Assembly (NCBI GenBank): GCA_021737115.1
Contig: JAIPER010000280.1
Coordinates: 1 to 5,306, forward strand
DNA: 5,306 nt
Direction: 5' to 3'
DNA from: Desulfohalobiaceae bacterium
GTDB lineage: Bacteria > Desulfobacterota > Desulfovibrionia > Desulfovibrionales > Desulfothermaceae
In this document: positions 1 through 5,282 of the stretch, piece by piece
Layout of the letters: each line of letters begins with the position of its first letter
Position numbering within the stretch: the first letter of the stretch is position 1
Position numbers and translations under genes: made by a program
The notes under the pieces: generated by a model
What the model saw: only the letters and a program-made list of their open reading frames with translations
Told to the model about the DNA's origin: nothing
Database searches by the model: none

Positions 1-1076
1 CACCCTTAAACGGCGTCAAGGGCATGCTGCAACTTGCCCAAATGAAGACCTGCGAGCCAAAGACCGCTGAATATCTCGATTACGCGAACCAGTCCGCGGA
101 TCACCTCCTGGATCTCATCAACGACGTCCTGGACCTGTCCAAGATCGAAGCCGGCAAGTTAGAGGCCAGACACCGCCCCCTGTCCCTGCGCGGGGTTGTC
201 CGGCCCTGTGTGGAGCCTTTTGCGGTCAAGGCCGCGGACAAAGGCGTGGATCTGGTGGTCACGGTCGAGGAAAATGTCCCGGACAACCTGCGCGGTGATG
301 CCGGACATCTGCGTCAGGTGCTAATGAACGTCCTGGGCAACGCCGTCAAGTTCACCGATCATGGACGCGTGGAGCTCAGGGTGGCCCGGGACCCTGAGAG
401 TAGTCCGGACAGCAGACTCAAGGTCCTTTTCCAGGTGCGGGATACAGGCATCGGCATTCCCCGGGACAAGCTGGAGACCATTTTCGAAAGCTTCGAGCAG
501 GCCCACTCCTCTGACTACCACAGCAAATACGGCGGCACCGGATTGGGTCTGGCCATCTCCAAGCGCCTGCTGGAGCTCATGGGCGGGGAGATCCGGGTGG
601 AGAGCCTCGAGGGAGAAGGCAGCACCTTTTCCTTTACCGTGGTATTCAAAGCGGCAGAACCTTCAGCCGAAGCACCTGCTGCTTTGCATGCAGAGCAGGA
701 GCAGGGGAGGCCCCTGCGGATCCTGGTGGCCGAAGACAGCAAGATGAATCAGATCTACATCCTCGATCTGCTGGAAAGTCTGGGCCACTCCCCAGTACTG
801 GCCGAGACCGGCCGGGAGGCGATCAGAAAGCTGGCCAAGGGCCATTTCGATCTGGTGCTCATGGACATCCGCATGCCGGAAATGGACGGGGCCGAAGCCA
901 CCCGGATCATCCGAAACGAGCCCCCCGAAGGCATTGACCCCACTATTCCGGTGGTGGCCTTGACGGCTCATGCCTTTACAAATGAGATCGAAGGTTACAT
1001 GCAGGATGGGTTTACGGCCTACCTGACCAAACCCATTGAGATAGAAAAGCTTAAAAAGACGCTTGCAAAGCTGTAG
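1..1076 (+). CDS. Hybrid sensor histidine kinase, C-terminal part (5' end outside window)
   Basis: The reading frame is open from the first base; the first residues read (T)PLNGVKGMLQLA, the segment that directly follows the H-box histidine (HExRTPLNG) in HisKA domains, so the phosphoacceptor His and any sensor domain lie upstream of the window and the ATG at 24 is internal. Numbering from that Met: end of the HisKA dimerisation helices about 1-45 (DLSKIEAGK); HATPase_c about 90-210 with N box (N102, N106), G1 box DTGIGI (140-145), F box (F154, F157) and G2 box GGTGLGL (170-176); a short linker; a receiver domain 230-350 with the acidic pair E237/D238, phosphoacceptor D281 in LMDIRMPEMDG, T314 and K336-P337. 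All key residues are present. It is expected to autophosphorylate on His and pass the phosphate to its own Asp, and then probably to a phosphotransfer protein. Input signal unknown. No Rho-independent terminator is evident just after the stop. Confidence 0.95.
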   Translation, partial: PLNGVKGMLQLAQMKTCEPKTAEYLDYANQSADHLLDLINDVLDLSKIEAGKLEARHRPLSLRGVVRPCVEPFAVKAADKGVDLVVTVEENVPDNLRGDAGHLRQVLMNVLGNAVKFTDHGRVELRVARDPESSPDSRLKVLFQVRDTGIGIPRDKLETIFESFEQAHSSDYHSKYGGTGLGLAISKRLLELMGGEIRVESLEGEGSTFSFTVVFKAAEPSAEAPAALHAEQEQGRPLRILVAEDSKMNQIYILDLLESLGHSPVLAETGREAIRKLAKGHFDLVLMDIRMPEMDGAEATRIIRNEPPEGIDPTIPVVALTAHAFTNEIEGYMQDGFTAYLTKPIEIEKLKKTLAKL

Positions 1077-1261
1077 GCAGCCCCTTTCTGCAGTCCTCTT
1101 GCAGTCGCAGTCGTTCACCGAATTGACTATGCCCTCACCTGGAATTTTCGACATATCGACAATGCGGTGAAAACCAATAGTTTGTTTCACATGCGTTGCT
1201 GCCGGATATTCTTGCCCAGAAATCCGTGCGCCTATGGAACTTCTTCAGGTGGATAAAGACA

Positions 1262-1460
1262 ATGCACAAAGATGAGATCATAGCCGAAGTTTGGCGCAGC
1301 CGAGACACATATGCCGAAAAAACATAACCACAACCTTGCCGAAATAGTGGTCGACCTCCAAATGCACCAAAAAGAAAGGACTGAATGCAGATTGGTGGAC
1401 CGGAGAGAACAGCTAGTAAGTGGCTCGGGGCAAAACAATTTGCCCCGAGCCACTTGTTAA
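1262..1460 (+). pseudogene. Frameshifted remnant of a small antitoxin-like protein gene
   Basis: From ATG 1262 the frame reads MHKDEIIAEVWRSRDTYAEK and then stops at TAA 1325-1327, after a run of six A (1317-1322). If one A is removed, translation continues as HNHNLAEIVVDLQMHQKER… and stays open to TAA 1458-1460. The rebuilt N-terminus fits a widespread family of small proteins with the pattern DEIIxEVxxxRDxYAxxxxxNLxxIVxDLxxxQ, often found beside PIN- or RelE-type toxins; this family match is from memory and not from a search. A possible ribosome site AGGTGG lies at 1247-1252. No toxin gene follows: the next thing is the hairpin at 1418-1455, which lies inside the rebuilt frame, so the C-terminal end is probably not original. 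It could be a decayed solitary antitoxin; a sequencing error in the A run is the alternative. Confidence 0.5.
1418..1455 (-). terminator. Strong hairpin ending the minus-strand operon
   Basis: A perfect 17-bp inverted repeat (1418-1434 with 1439-1455) encloses a 4-base loop; four further pairs, two of them G·U, can be added outside. The stem core is GC-rich (GGCTCGGGGC). It begins 45 bases after the stop codon of the PEP-CTERM gene, where an operon terminator is expected. Neither strand has a proper U tract after the stem, so it may act as an mRNA 3'-end stabiliser or a weak or bidirectional terminator rather than a classical one. It also lies in the path of any read-through from the histidine kinase on the other strand. 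Confidence 0.6.
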
Positions 1461-1499
1461 TGATGGCTATCAGTTGGCTGGCCCGCATCTATTGCAATA

Positions 1500-2096
1500 T
1501 TAGATTTTCCATTTTTTTCTGAGTATGGCTCCGAAACCAACCATTCCCGTTCCGAAAAGAAGCATCGTTGTCGGCTCTGGCACGGGATTGACCTTGATTT
1601 TCCCCGATAGGGGCACAGCACAGATTTCATTTCCCCAAGCATCACCGATGATTAGAGGACTTGTGAGGTCAAAAGCGAGAAGACTGGCGCCGACATCGAT
1701 CCCGGTAAAAGAAAGGGTCGCCAGGGAGAAGGAATCCGGCTGGAAACTCAGATCCCCCAGCCAGGAAACCTCGGAAAGATGCACAGCTCCGCCGCCAAGA
1801 TCTCCTACACTCCAGTCCAAAGCCTCAGCTGAGGGGTCTGTAATGTCTCCGATGTATCCGAGGTTGTCCGAAAGGCTGTAAGAATCAAAGTCCAGGATCG
1901 TATCATCGAACAAAACATTGAAATCGAATCCGCCGACATCTTTATCAGGAGCCACCGCAACCATTACATCGACATCTACCGAGTCCCCGACCATGATGGA
2001 GGAAACGAAAGGGTCAAAAGAGAGGGTGGTTGCCCAGGCCTGCGTTCCAAAGACGGTAACCACAAGTACGATCAAGCCTACGAATAGTTTTTTCAT
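1500..2096 (-). CDS. PEP-CTERM sorting-signal protein with cohesin-like domain
   Basis: 198-aa exported protein. Residues 1-22 form a signal peptide (MKK, hydrophobic stretch 4-16, AWA cleavage region). Residues about 24-168 are a beta-rich, acidic domain that begins LSFDPFVSSIMVGDSVDVDV and has GGFDFNVLFDDTILDF (55-70), the pattern of bacterial cohesin domains (x-V-x-V-G-D-x-x-x-V… then GG(F)xxxxxFDxxxL). The C-terminus is a textbook PEP-CTERM signal: VPEPTT (172-177, PEP 173-175), a hydrophobic span about 178-192 and a basic end RKKWK. Such tails are recognised by an exosortase (EpsH/Xrt family), which is not in this window. The start at 2096 is fixed by an ideal Shine-Dalgarno. It is the second gene of an operon, 20 bp after a dockerin-bearing gene, which suggests that it displays its neighbour at the cell envelope by cohesin-dockerin binding (inference). 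The PEP-CTERM call is very sure; the cohesin call is likely but weaker. Confidence 0.9.
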   Translation of the reverse strand: MKKLFVGLIVLVVTVFGTQAWATTLSFDPFVSSIMVGDSVDVDVMVAVAPDKDVGGFDFNVLFDDTILDFDSYSLSDNLGYIGDITDPSAEALDWSVGDLGGGAVHLSEVSWLGDLSFQPDSFSLATLSFTGIDVGASLLAFDLTSPLIIGDAWGNEICAVPLSGKIKVNPVPEPTTMLLFGTGMVGFGAILRKKWKI

Positions 2097-2099
2097 AAA

Positions 2100-2108
2100 T
2101 CACCTCCT
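2100..2108 (-). promoter_or_regulatory. Ribosome binding site of the PEP-CTERM gene
   Basis: AGGAGGTGA, a full-length match to the 16S anti-Shine-Dalgarno, lies three bases before the ATG at 2096 and within the 20-bp gap after the stop codon of the upstream gene (2117-2119). It decides the start and suggests strong translation of the second gene, independent of coupling. Confidence 0.85.
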
Positions 2109-2116
2109 GTCCATGA

Positions 2117-3967
2117 TTATGGAGCGCTTACACACCTCGGATAAGTGCACATGGTCGTCAATTTCCGGGCATCAAGGACCGTAATCGTGCCGTCGCCGTC
2201 TATATCGCATTCGGGACATACCGATGCGGTTAGGTTCCGATGGCTCATGATGATCCGCGCATCAAAGCGGTCGATGATGCCATTGCCGTCGAGGTCCCCG
2301 TCCGGTAGTTCTTGAGGCAGGTTGGCCCAAACTTCGCATCCTCCGCCCTCAACCCCGGTAAAAGGATTCGACGTGCCGATAAACAGGGTCTCTTCTCCAT
2401 TATAATTGACCGGCACCACTCTGCGGAATCCATAATTGTGCCAGTTCCCAAAACCGCCTAAGGTCACCGGGGTCCAGGCGATCCCGTCTTTGGTCTTCCA
2501 TAAATCCCCTCCGCCGAAATTCTCGAGCAGGTAATCGACAATCTGGTTTGCTATTTCCGCCTCCTCGATATTCATCAAGTCGAGATCTTGCAAAGTTTCG
2601 AGTTGTTCCGGCGGGATGGAGTTGCTCGAGGCCTGGAGATTTTGGATCAACTCCATGGCTGCTGCGGGATCGGAGAGGAGATACTCCTTGATGGAAAAAA
2701 GCATTAATCCGGACATATCTAAAGTTCCCACAACAAGCCAATCCTTGTAGACCCCCATATGCCAGGAATACACATTCAAGGGATTTCCAAACCCGGCCGG
2801 CAGCATACTCAGAGGAACTCTGGAGGTTGGCCATCCAGGGGGCGGATCTCTCGGTACATAGGCACCGACGACCAATTCGGCGTTGTCATCTTTATCTATC
2901 CGGATGATGTCGATGGGCCGGGAGCCTGCAGGTTCGCCGTCTTTCAAGACCATTCCGGCGCCGGCAGCGGTGCCGACATACAAGTAATCCCCAAGAGGCT
3001 CCATGTGCATTCCATATTGACACCAGGTATCGCCGAATCCGTCCTTGATAACCTGTGTCCACACAAACTTTCCATCCCCGGCCGTTGTGCCGTCCGTTTT
3101 CCAGACCTCAAACCCGTTTTCGTAGTTGACGGTGGATGCGTAAAGGCAATCATTGAAAACTTGCAGGTAATAGATTTCCTCGTTGAGGAGGTCGCCAAAG
3201 CCGACCTCGCTGACTTCTTCCCAATGGACGCCATTTGTCTCATTATTGCTCTTTCTGTACACGACACAACCGGCTCCGGTTGATACCCCCTCTCCTCGAA
3301 CGGCTACGGCCACATAGACGTGGTCCCGCCAGGTGATAAAACCTCGGATATTGGTGGTCTCAGCCAGATTTCCGGTAACGTCTTCCCAATTATCGCCATC
3401 TGCTGAACGCAGAACCGTTGTGTTTGCAATGGGCGGCATCCAGGTGCCGACACCCAAGGCATAAATATAGCCGTCGAACGTCCCCAGGGTTCTGTAGGCG
3501 TAGGCATCGGGGTAATTCCCCCACAGGGGAATGGGCAGCAGAGGATTTTCGATGGCCTGGTTTTGTGGTATGAAATAGCTTCCTGACTGATAGACCCGAG
3601 TCCAAGCGTCATCCCTGAGCCGCCATATTTCCGCGCGGTGGGCGTCGGCCCAATCTTCAGATGCCGCCCCCCCTGCCCATGAATTCGCATCTGGAGGTGA
3701 AGTAATGAAATCTGCGGGATTCAAAGATATGCCCCCGCCGATTAAACTGCCGATAGCCTGCATCATGCTCCATAAATGGTGGCGGCCCGTGGATACGTAT
3801 ACATCTCCGTTAAATTCCGTAAGCCCCCAGGAATAACTGTTGGCGGAGTCACCGAATCCATCAGTAGCCAGCGGTTGGAAATCGGACTCGGTCAACGCTG
3901 GAGACGTTGCTGGAAGCAGGGTAAAAGCAAACAACAATAAAGACAACACCATGGCACGCTTTTTCAT
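2117..3967 (-). CDS. Secreted GFG-repeat (propeller-like) protein with C-terminal dockerin
   Basis: 616 aa. Start chosen at 3967 because AGGAGGT lies five bases upstream; an in-frame ATG at 3988 would add seven residues but the Shine-Dalgarno lies inside that extension. Residues 1-24 are a signal peptide (MKKRAM, hydrophobic core, ATSPA). The body carries at least five divergent repeats that begin GFG(D/N) at 37, 256, 310, 392 and 505 and run into an aromatic segment and LYVGT-like strand; some end in EVWKT or DLWKT (287-291, 488-492), as in beta-propeller proteins. Residues about 420-485 are a helix-rich, acidic insertion between repeats. Residues 556-616 form a dockerin: calcium loop 1 D558/D560/N562/D566/D569, loop 2 D588/D590/D592/T596/D599, each followed by A-R, with Cys pairs 584/587 and 607/612. 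No enzyme motif is seen. It has no PEP-CTERM tail of its own, so it probably docks on the cohesin-like protein encoded just downstream. Ligand unknown. Confidence 0.88.
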   Translation of the reverse strand: MKKRAMVLSLLLFAFTLLPATSPALTESDFQPLATDGFGDSANSYSWGLTEFNGDVYVSTGRHHLWSMMQAIGSLIGGGISLNPADFITSPPDANSWAGGAASEDWADAHRAEIWRLRDDAWTRVYQSGSYFIPQNQAIENPLLPIPLWGNYPDAYAYRTLGTFDGYIYALGVGTWMPPIANTTVLRSADGDNWEDVTGNLAETTNIRGFITWRDHVYVAVAVRGEGVSTGAGCVVYRKSNNETNGVHWEEVSEVGFGDLLNEEIYYLQVFNDCLYASTVNYENGFEVWKTDGTTAGDGKFVWTQVIKDGFGDTWCQYGMHMEPLGDYLYVGTAAGAGMVLKDGEPAGSRPIDIIRIDKDDNAELVVGAYVPRDPPPGWPTSRVPLSMLPAGFGNPLNVYSWHMGVYKDWLVVGTLDMSGLMLFSIKEYLLSDPAAAMELIQNLQASSNSIPPEQLETLQDLDLMNIEEAEIANQIVDYLLENFGGGDLWKTKDGIAWTPVTLGGFGNWHNYGFRRVVPVNYNGEETLFIGTSNPFTGVEGGGCEVWANLPQELPDGDLDGNGIIDRFDARIIMSHRNLTASVCPECDIDGDGTITVLDARKLTTMCTYPRCVSAP

Positions 3968-4202
3968 TGTTACCTCCTTATAATTCAATAGTTGTGTTTA
4001 TCATAATCACAATCTGGTTAGGGCTATAGAAGTTGAAAAAGTGTTTACAAATGTCCTTTCACTGCAAATCGCAAATTAAAGATGGTTTCTACAGCATCTA
4101 AAATGGTTAAGTTTCACGGTTAAGAACAAGAAGAAGCATGATAAATAATATATTTTCTTATTTTTATGATAATGGTTCATTGATAATTGTCTTATTAACT
4201 AT
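3968..4202 (-). other. AT-rich distal leader of the dockerin operon
   Basis: About 235 bases without a credible ORF on either strand, much more AT-rich than the flanking genes. It holds two short direct repeats: GGTTAAG at 4105-4111 and 4118-4124 (13-base period), and TGATAAT at 4167-4173 and 4181-4187 (14-base period). I found no convincing sigma-70 promoter; TATGAT-like sequence near 4002-4007 (minus strand) lacks a -35 partner. It may be the untranslated leader between the very short ORF and the dockerin gene, or hold unrecognised protein sites. Confidence 0.4.
3972..3978 (-). promoter_or_regulatory. Ribosome binding site deciding the dockerin-protein start
   Basis: AGGAGGT is followed by AACA and ATG at 3967, an optimal spacing. 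It lies inside the longer reading frame that would start at 3988, which argues that 3967 is the true start; the signal peptide then also begins with the usual MKK. Confidence 0.85.
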
Positions 4203-4238
4203 TCAGGGCGGTTCTCTGATGTCGTACAAAAGTAACAT
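4203..4238 (-). CDS. Very short ORF (11 codons) with perfect Shine-Dalgarno
   Basis: ATG at 4238 gives MLLLYDIREPP then TGA at 4205-4203. It is preceded by AAAAAGGAGG with a four-base gap, as good a ribosome site as those of the two large genes here. It lies 33 bases after the U tract of the terminator-like hairpin at 4325-4279, the geometry expected for the first gene behind a riboswitch terminator. It could be a leader peptide that couples translation to downstream transcription, or the surviving start of a lost gene. The peptide has no recognisable function. Confidence 0.35.
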   Translation of the reverse strand: MLLLYDIREPP

Positions 4239-4271
4239 AACGCCTCCTTTTTACACTTTCTAGTTCCAAAG

Positions 4272-4325
4272 AAAAAATGCCGGACTGGCTATAGGTGCAA
4301 TTTATTACGCACTAGGCAACCCGGC
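4272..4325 (-). terminator. Terminator-like hairpin with U6 tract in the leader
   Basis: On the minus strand GCCGGGTTG (4325-4317) pairs with CAGTCCGGC (4287-4279), nine pairs with two G·U, followed inward by an imperfect extension that closes with GTGC/GCAC and a 10-base loop. It is followed at once by A and six T (4277-4272). No complete gene precedes it on this strand, so it fits an attenuator inside the leader. Its left arm overlaps the last conserved block of the putative c-di-GMP aptamer, so folding of the aptamer and of the terminator would exclude each other. Confidence 0.6.
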
Positions 4326-4482
4326 TTACCTGGCACTCACAAATTTGTTCTTATGCGATGTGCTCTACAATCCTTCAACATTACGAAGAATTGTGTTCAC
4401 ACAGTCAAGCTCAAAGTGAATGTCTGAGCTGTAGCTTTCCGTCTCCATCTAACAACGGGTTGGCTTTTGCCTCGGAGTGGCT
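4315..4482 (-). ncRNA. Putative c-di-GMP-I (GEMM-like) riboswitch aptamer
   Basis: Three blocks match the GEMM consensus in the correct order on the minus strand. Block 1: CAC…AGGCAAAAGCC (about 4480-4462), compared with CAC…AGGGCAAACC. Block 2: GGAGACGGAAAGCTAC (4446-4431), compared with GGGACGCAAAGCYWC. Block 3: GGTAAGCCGGGTTGCC (4330-4315), compared with GGTAGCCGGGTTRCC. Between blocks 2 and 3 lies about 100 nt, longer than usual, that can fold as an extended P2: 4422-4416 pairs with 4340-4334, and an inner 10-bp hairpin pairs 4394-4385 with 4376-4367. The G that contacts the ligand in Vc2 (G20) appears conserved at 4470, which would favour c-di-GMP over cGAMP, if the alignment is right. 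Weak points: the P1b stem is poor and block 2 has two changes. It lies between a sigma-54 promoter and a terminator-like hairpin, upstream of a surface-protein operon, a usual context for this class. Confidence 0.45.
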
Positions 4483-4529
4483 TCTTTTCTCATCTCTGCA
4501 ATGCAAAACCTGAATATTACTTTCTCCTC

Positions 4530-4546
4530 AGCAATTACCATGCCAA
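4530..4546 (-). promoter_or_regulatory. Sigma-54 (-24/-12) promoter
   Basis: The minus strand reads TTGGCATGGTAATTGCT, compared with the consensus YTGGCACGrNNNTTGCW: GG at 4544-4543 and GC at 4532-4531 with the required 10-base gap; only one of the strongly conserved bases (C to T in TGGCAC) differs. Transcription would start near 4519, some 37 bases before the first aptamer block and about 550 bases before the dockerin gene. Sigma-54 control of PEP-CTERM genes through the PrsK/PrsR two-component system is known in other bacteria; the activator for this promoter is not in the window. Confidence 0.7.
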
Positions 4547-4547
4547 G

Positions 4548-4559
4548 TTGCTGCAGCAA
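4548..4559. promoter_or_regulatory. 12-bp perfect palindrome next to the -24 element
   Basis: TTGCTGCAGCAA is a perfect palindrome that begins two bases upstream of the sigma-54 promoter on the minus strand. It is too close for a typical enhancer site, which normally lies about 100 bases or more upstream, so it may be a repressor or architectural site, or chance. Confidence 0.3.
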
Positions 4560-4936
4560 GGCCAATTGTCTTTATTTGCTTATATTGCTGGGTTATTTAT
4601 AAGACTGGTAAATTAATTTATGAGAGAAATATGGAACTTAGGTGCCTTTTATTGGTATTAGATTGCGTAATAGTGGAATGATCCGAGGCGGGAGTCTGAA
4701 TAGCTTAACAGTCAAGTGAGAAGAAGAGCATATTCAGGGAAGATAGTAGGACGATCAGGGATGTTCGGTCAGTTGTACCAACTCTCTTAAGGGTTCATTT
4801 TTATACAAAAACTGAGTACCGAACCAAACGCTGGACAGGGACCGGGCTTACTATACTCCAAAGGTTGTCAAAGTTCCTTCGGCCCAGATCCAGACGTTCG
4901 GCTTTGAAACGACTCACCTTTTGGGGTACGTGCTAG
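4560..4936. other. Intergenic stretch without a recognisable gene
   Basis: No ORF with a plausible start and protein-like composition on either strand. The part to about 4680 is AT-rich and lies where enhancer sites of the sigma-54 promoter would be expected; it contains an inverted repeat TATTA-N7-TAATA (4656-4672), about 115-130 bases from the -24 element. Further on, 4763-4774 can pair with 4810-4824 (GTTCGGT/ACCGAAC plus CAGTT/AACTG around a three-base bulge). Neither can be assigned a role from sequence alone. Confidence 0.4.
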
Positions 4937-5116
4937 ATGGACAGATGCAGGGTATACCCGGAAGATGACATCCAGATATATAGCCGGGCTGTAACCTGGG
5001 AAAATGCCGGGTTCTACCCTCAAAAGAGCTCTGAAGACAGAAGCTGGCCCGTCCTGGCTCTTTGCTGCGGCCTGGGCCTTGAAATCCTTAGCCAGATGCA
5101 GGTAGTGCAAATTTGA
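4937..5116 (+). CDS. Possible 59-aa hypothetical protein
   Basis: ATG 4937 follows directly on an in-frame TAG and runs to TGA 5114-5116. The product begins MDRCRVYPEDDIQIYSRA and has a mixed acidic/aromatic N-terminal half and a hydrophobic SWPVLALCCGLGLEIL near the C-terminus. Third codon positions look moderately GC-rich and the composition is protein-like. Against it: the ribosome site is poor (GGGG about ten bases upstream), the opposite strand is also open over most of the stretch, and I do not recognise the family. It could be a gene fragment left in intergenic DNA. Confidence 0.22.
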   Translation: MDRCRVYPEDDIQIYSRAVTWENAGFYPQKSSEDRSWPVLALCCGLGLEILSQMQVVQI

Positions 5117-5210
5117 TCCTGCTCCGCCAGTGGCCAGAGGTCAGTGGTCAGCCCTGCCTCTGACCGCAGAAGCCCAGTTTGATCAATGAAGAAACTTTGA
5201 GTCACCTCCT

Positions 5211-5282
5211 CGTCATTCCGGCGAAGGCCGGAATCCAGACTGAAAAAGTAAGAGCTGGACCCCGGCCTCCGCCGGGGTGACG
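5211..5282. repeat. Palindromic dispersed intergenic repeat (two inverted REP-like units)
   Basis: Two similar hairpin units face each other. Unit 1 (5211-5238) starts CGTCATTCCGGC and holds an 8-bp stem, 5215-5222 with 5227-5234, loop GAAG. Unit 2 (about 5255-5282) ends GCCGGGGTGACG and holds a 7-bp stem, 5260-5266 with 5271-5277, loop CTCC. The outer CGTCA/TGACG and the TCCAG/CTGGA motifs are inverted copies, so the whole can also fold as one long imperfect stem around a 16-base spacer. This CGTCATTCCGGCGAAGGCCGGAATCCAG type is common between genes of many proteobacteria and often gives a false peptide with SPRRRPGSS and DSGLRRNDE, as it does here on the minus strand. Confidence 0.85.

Noticed and set aside
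1090..1112. Three copies of GCAGTC after the kinase stop
   Set aside because: Six-base, irregularly spaced copies with no dyad or U tract; neither terminator nor operator can be supported.
663..1190. Minus-strand ORF opposite the kinase receiver domain
   Set aside because: It lies almost wholly opposite a clearly coding domain with all its conserved residues; a GC-rich shadow frame.
1135..1488. Minus-strand ORF of 117 codons in the intergenic region
   Set aside because: Cys/Phe/Arg-rich, not protein-family-like, spans the terminator hairpin and lies opposite the better-supported antitoxin remnant; no ribosome site seen.
2759..3283. Plus-strand ORF of 174 codons
   Set aside because: It is antisense to the dockerin protein, whose repeats, signal peptide and ribosome site show the real frame.
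3968..3988. Seven-residue N-terminal extension of the dockerin protein (ATG at 3988)
   Set aside because: The Shine-Dalgarno 3972-3978 lies inside the extension and is ideally spaced for the ATG at 3967, which also gives a standard signal peptide.
3995..4050. Sigma-70 promoter just upstream of the dockerin gene
   Set aside because: A TATGAT-like -10 is present but no acceptable -35 at 16-18 bases; the sigma-54 site upstream is far better.
4863..4915. Hairpin CAAAG…CTTTG on the plus strand
   Set aside because: Only five closing pairs with a large poorly paired interior; within chance expectation.
5128..5151. Direct repeat CAGTGGYCAG, twice with 14-base period
   Set aside because: Two short copies only; no array, no spacers, not a CRISPR and no flanking element.
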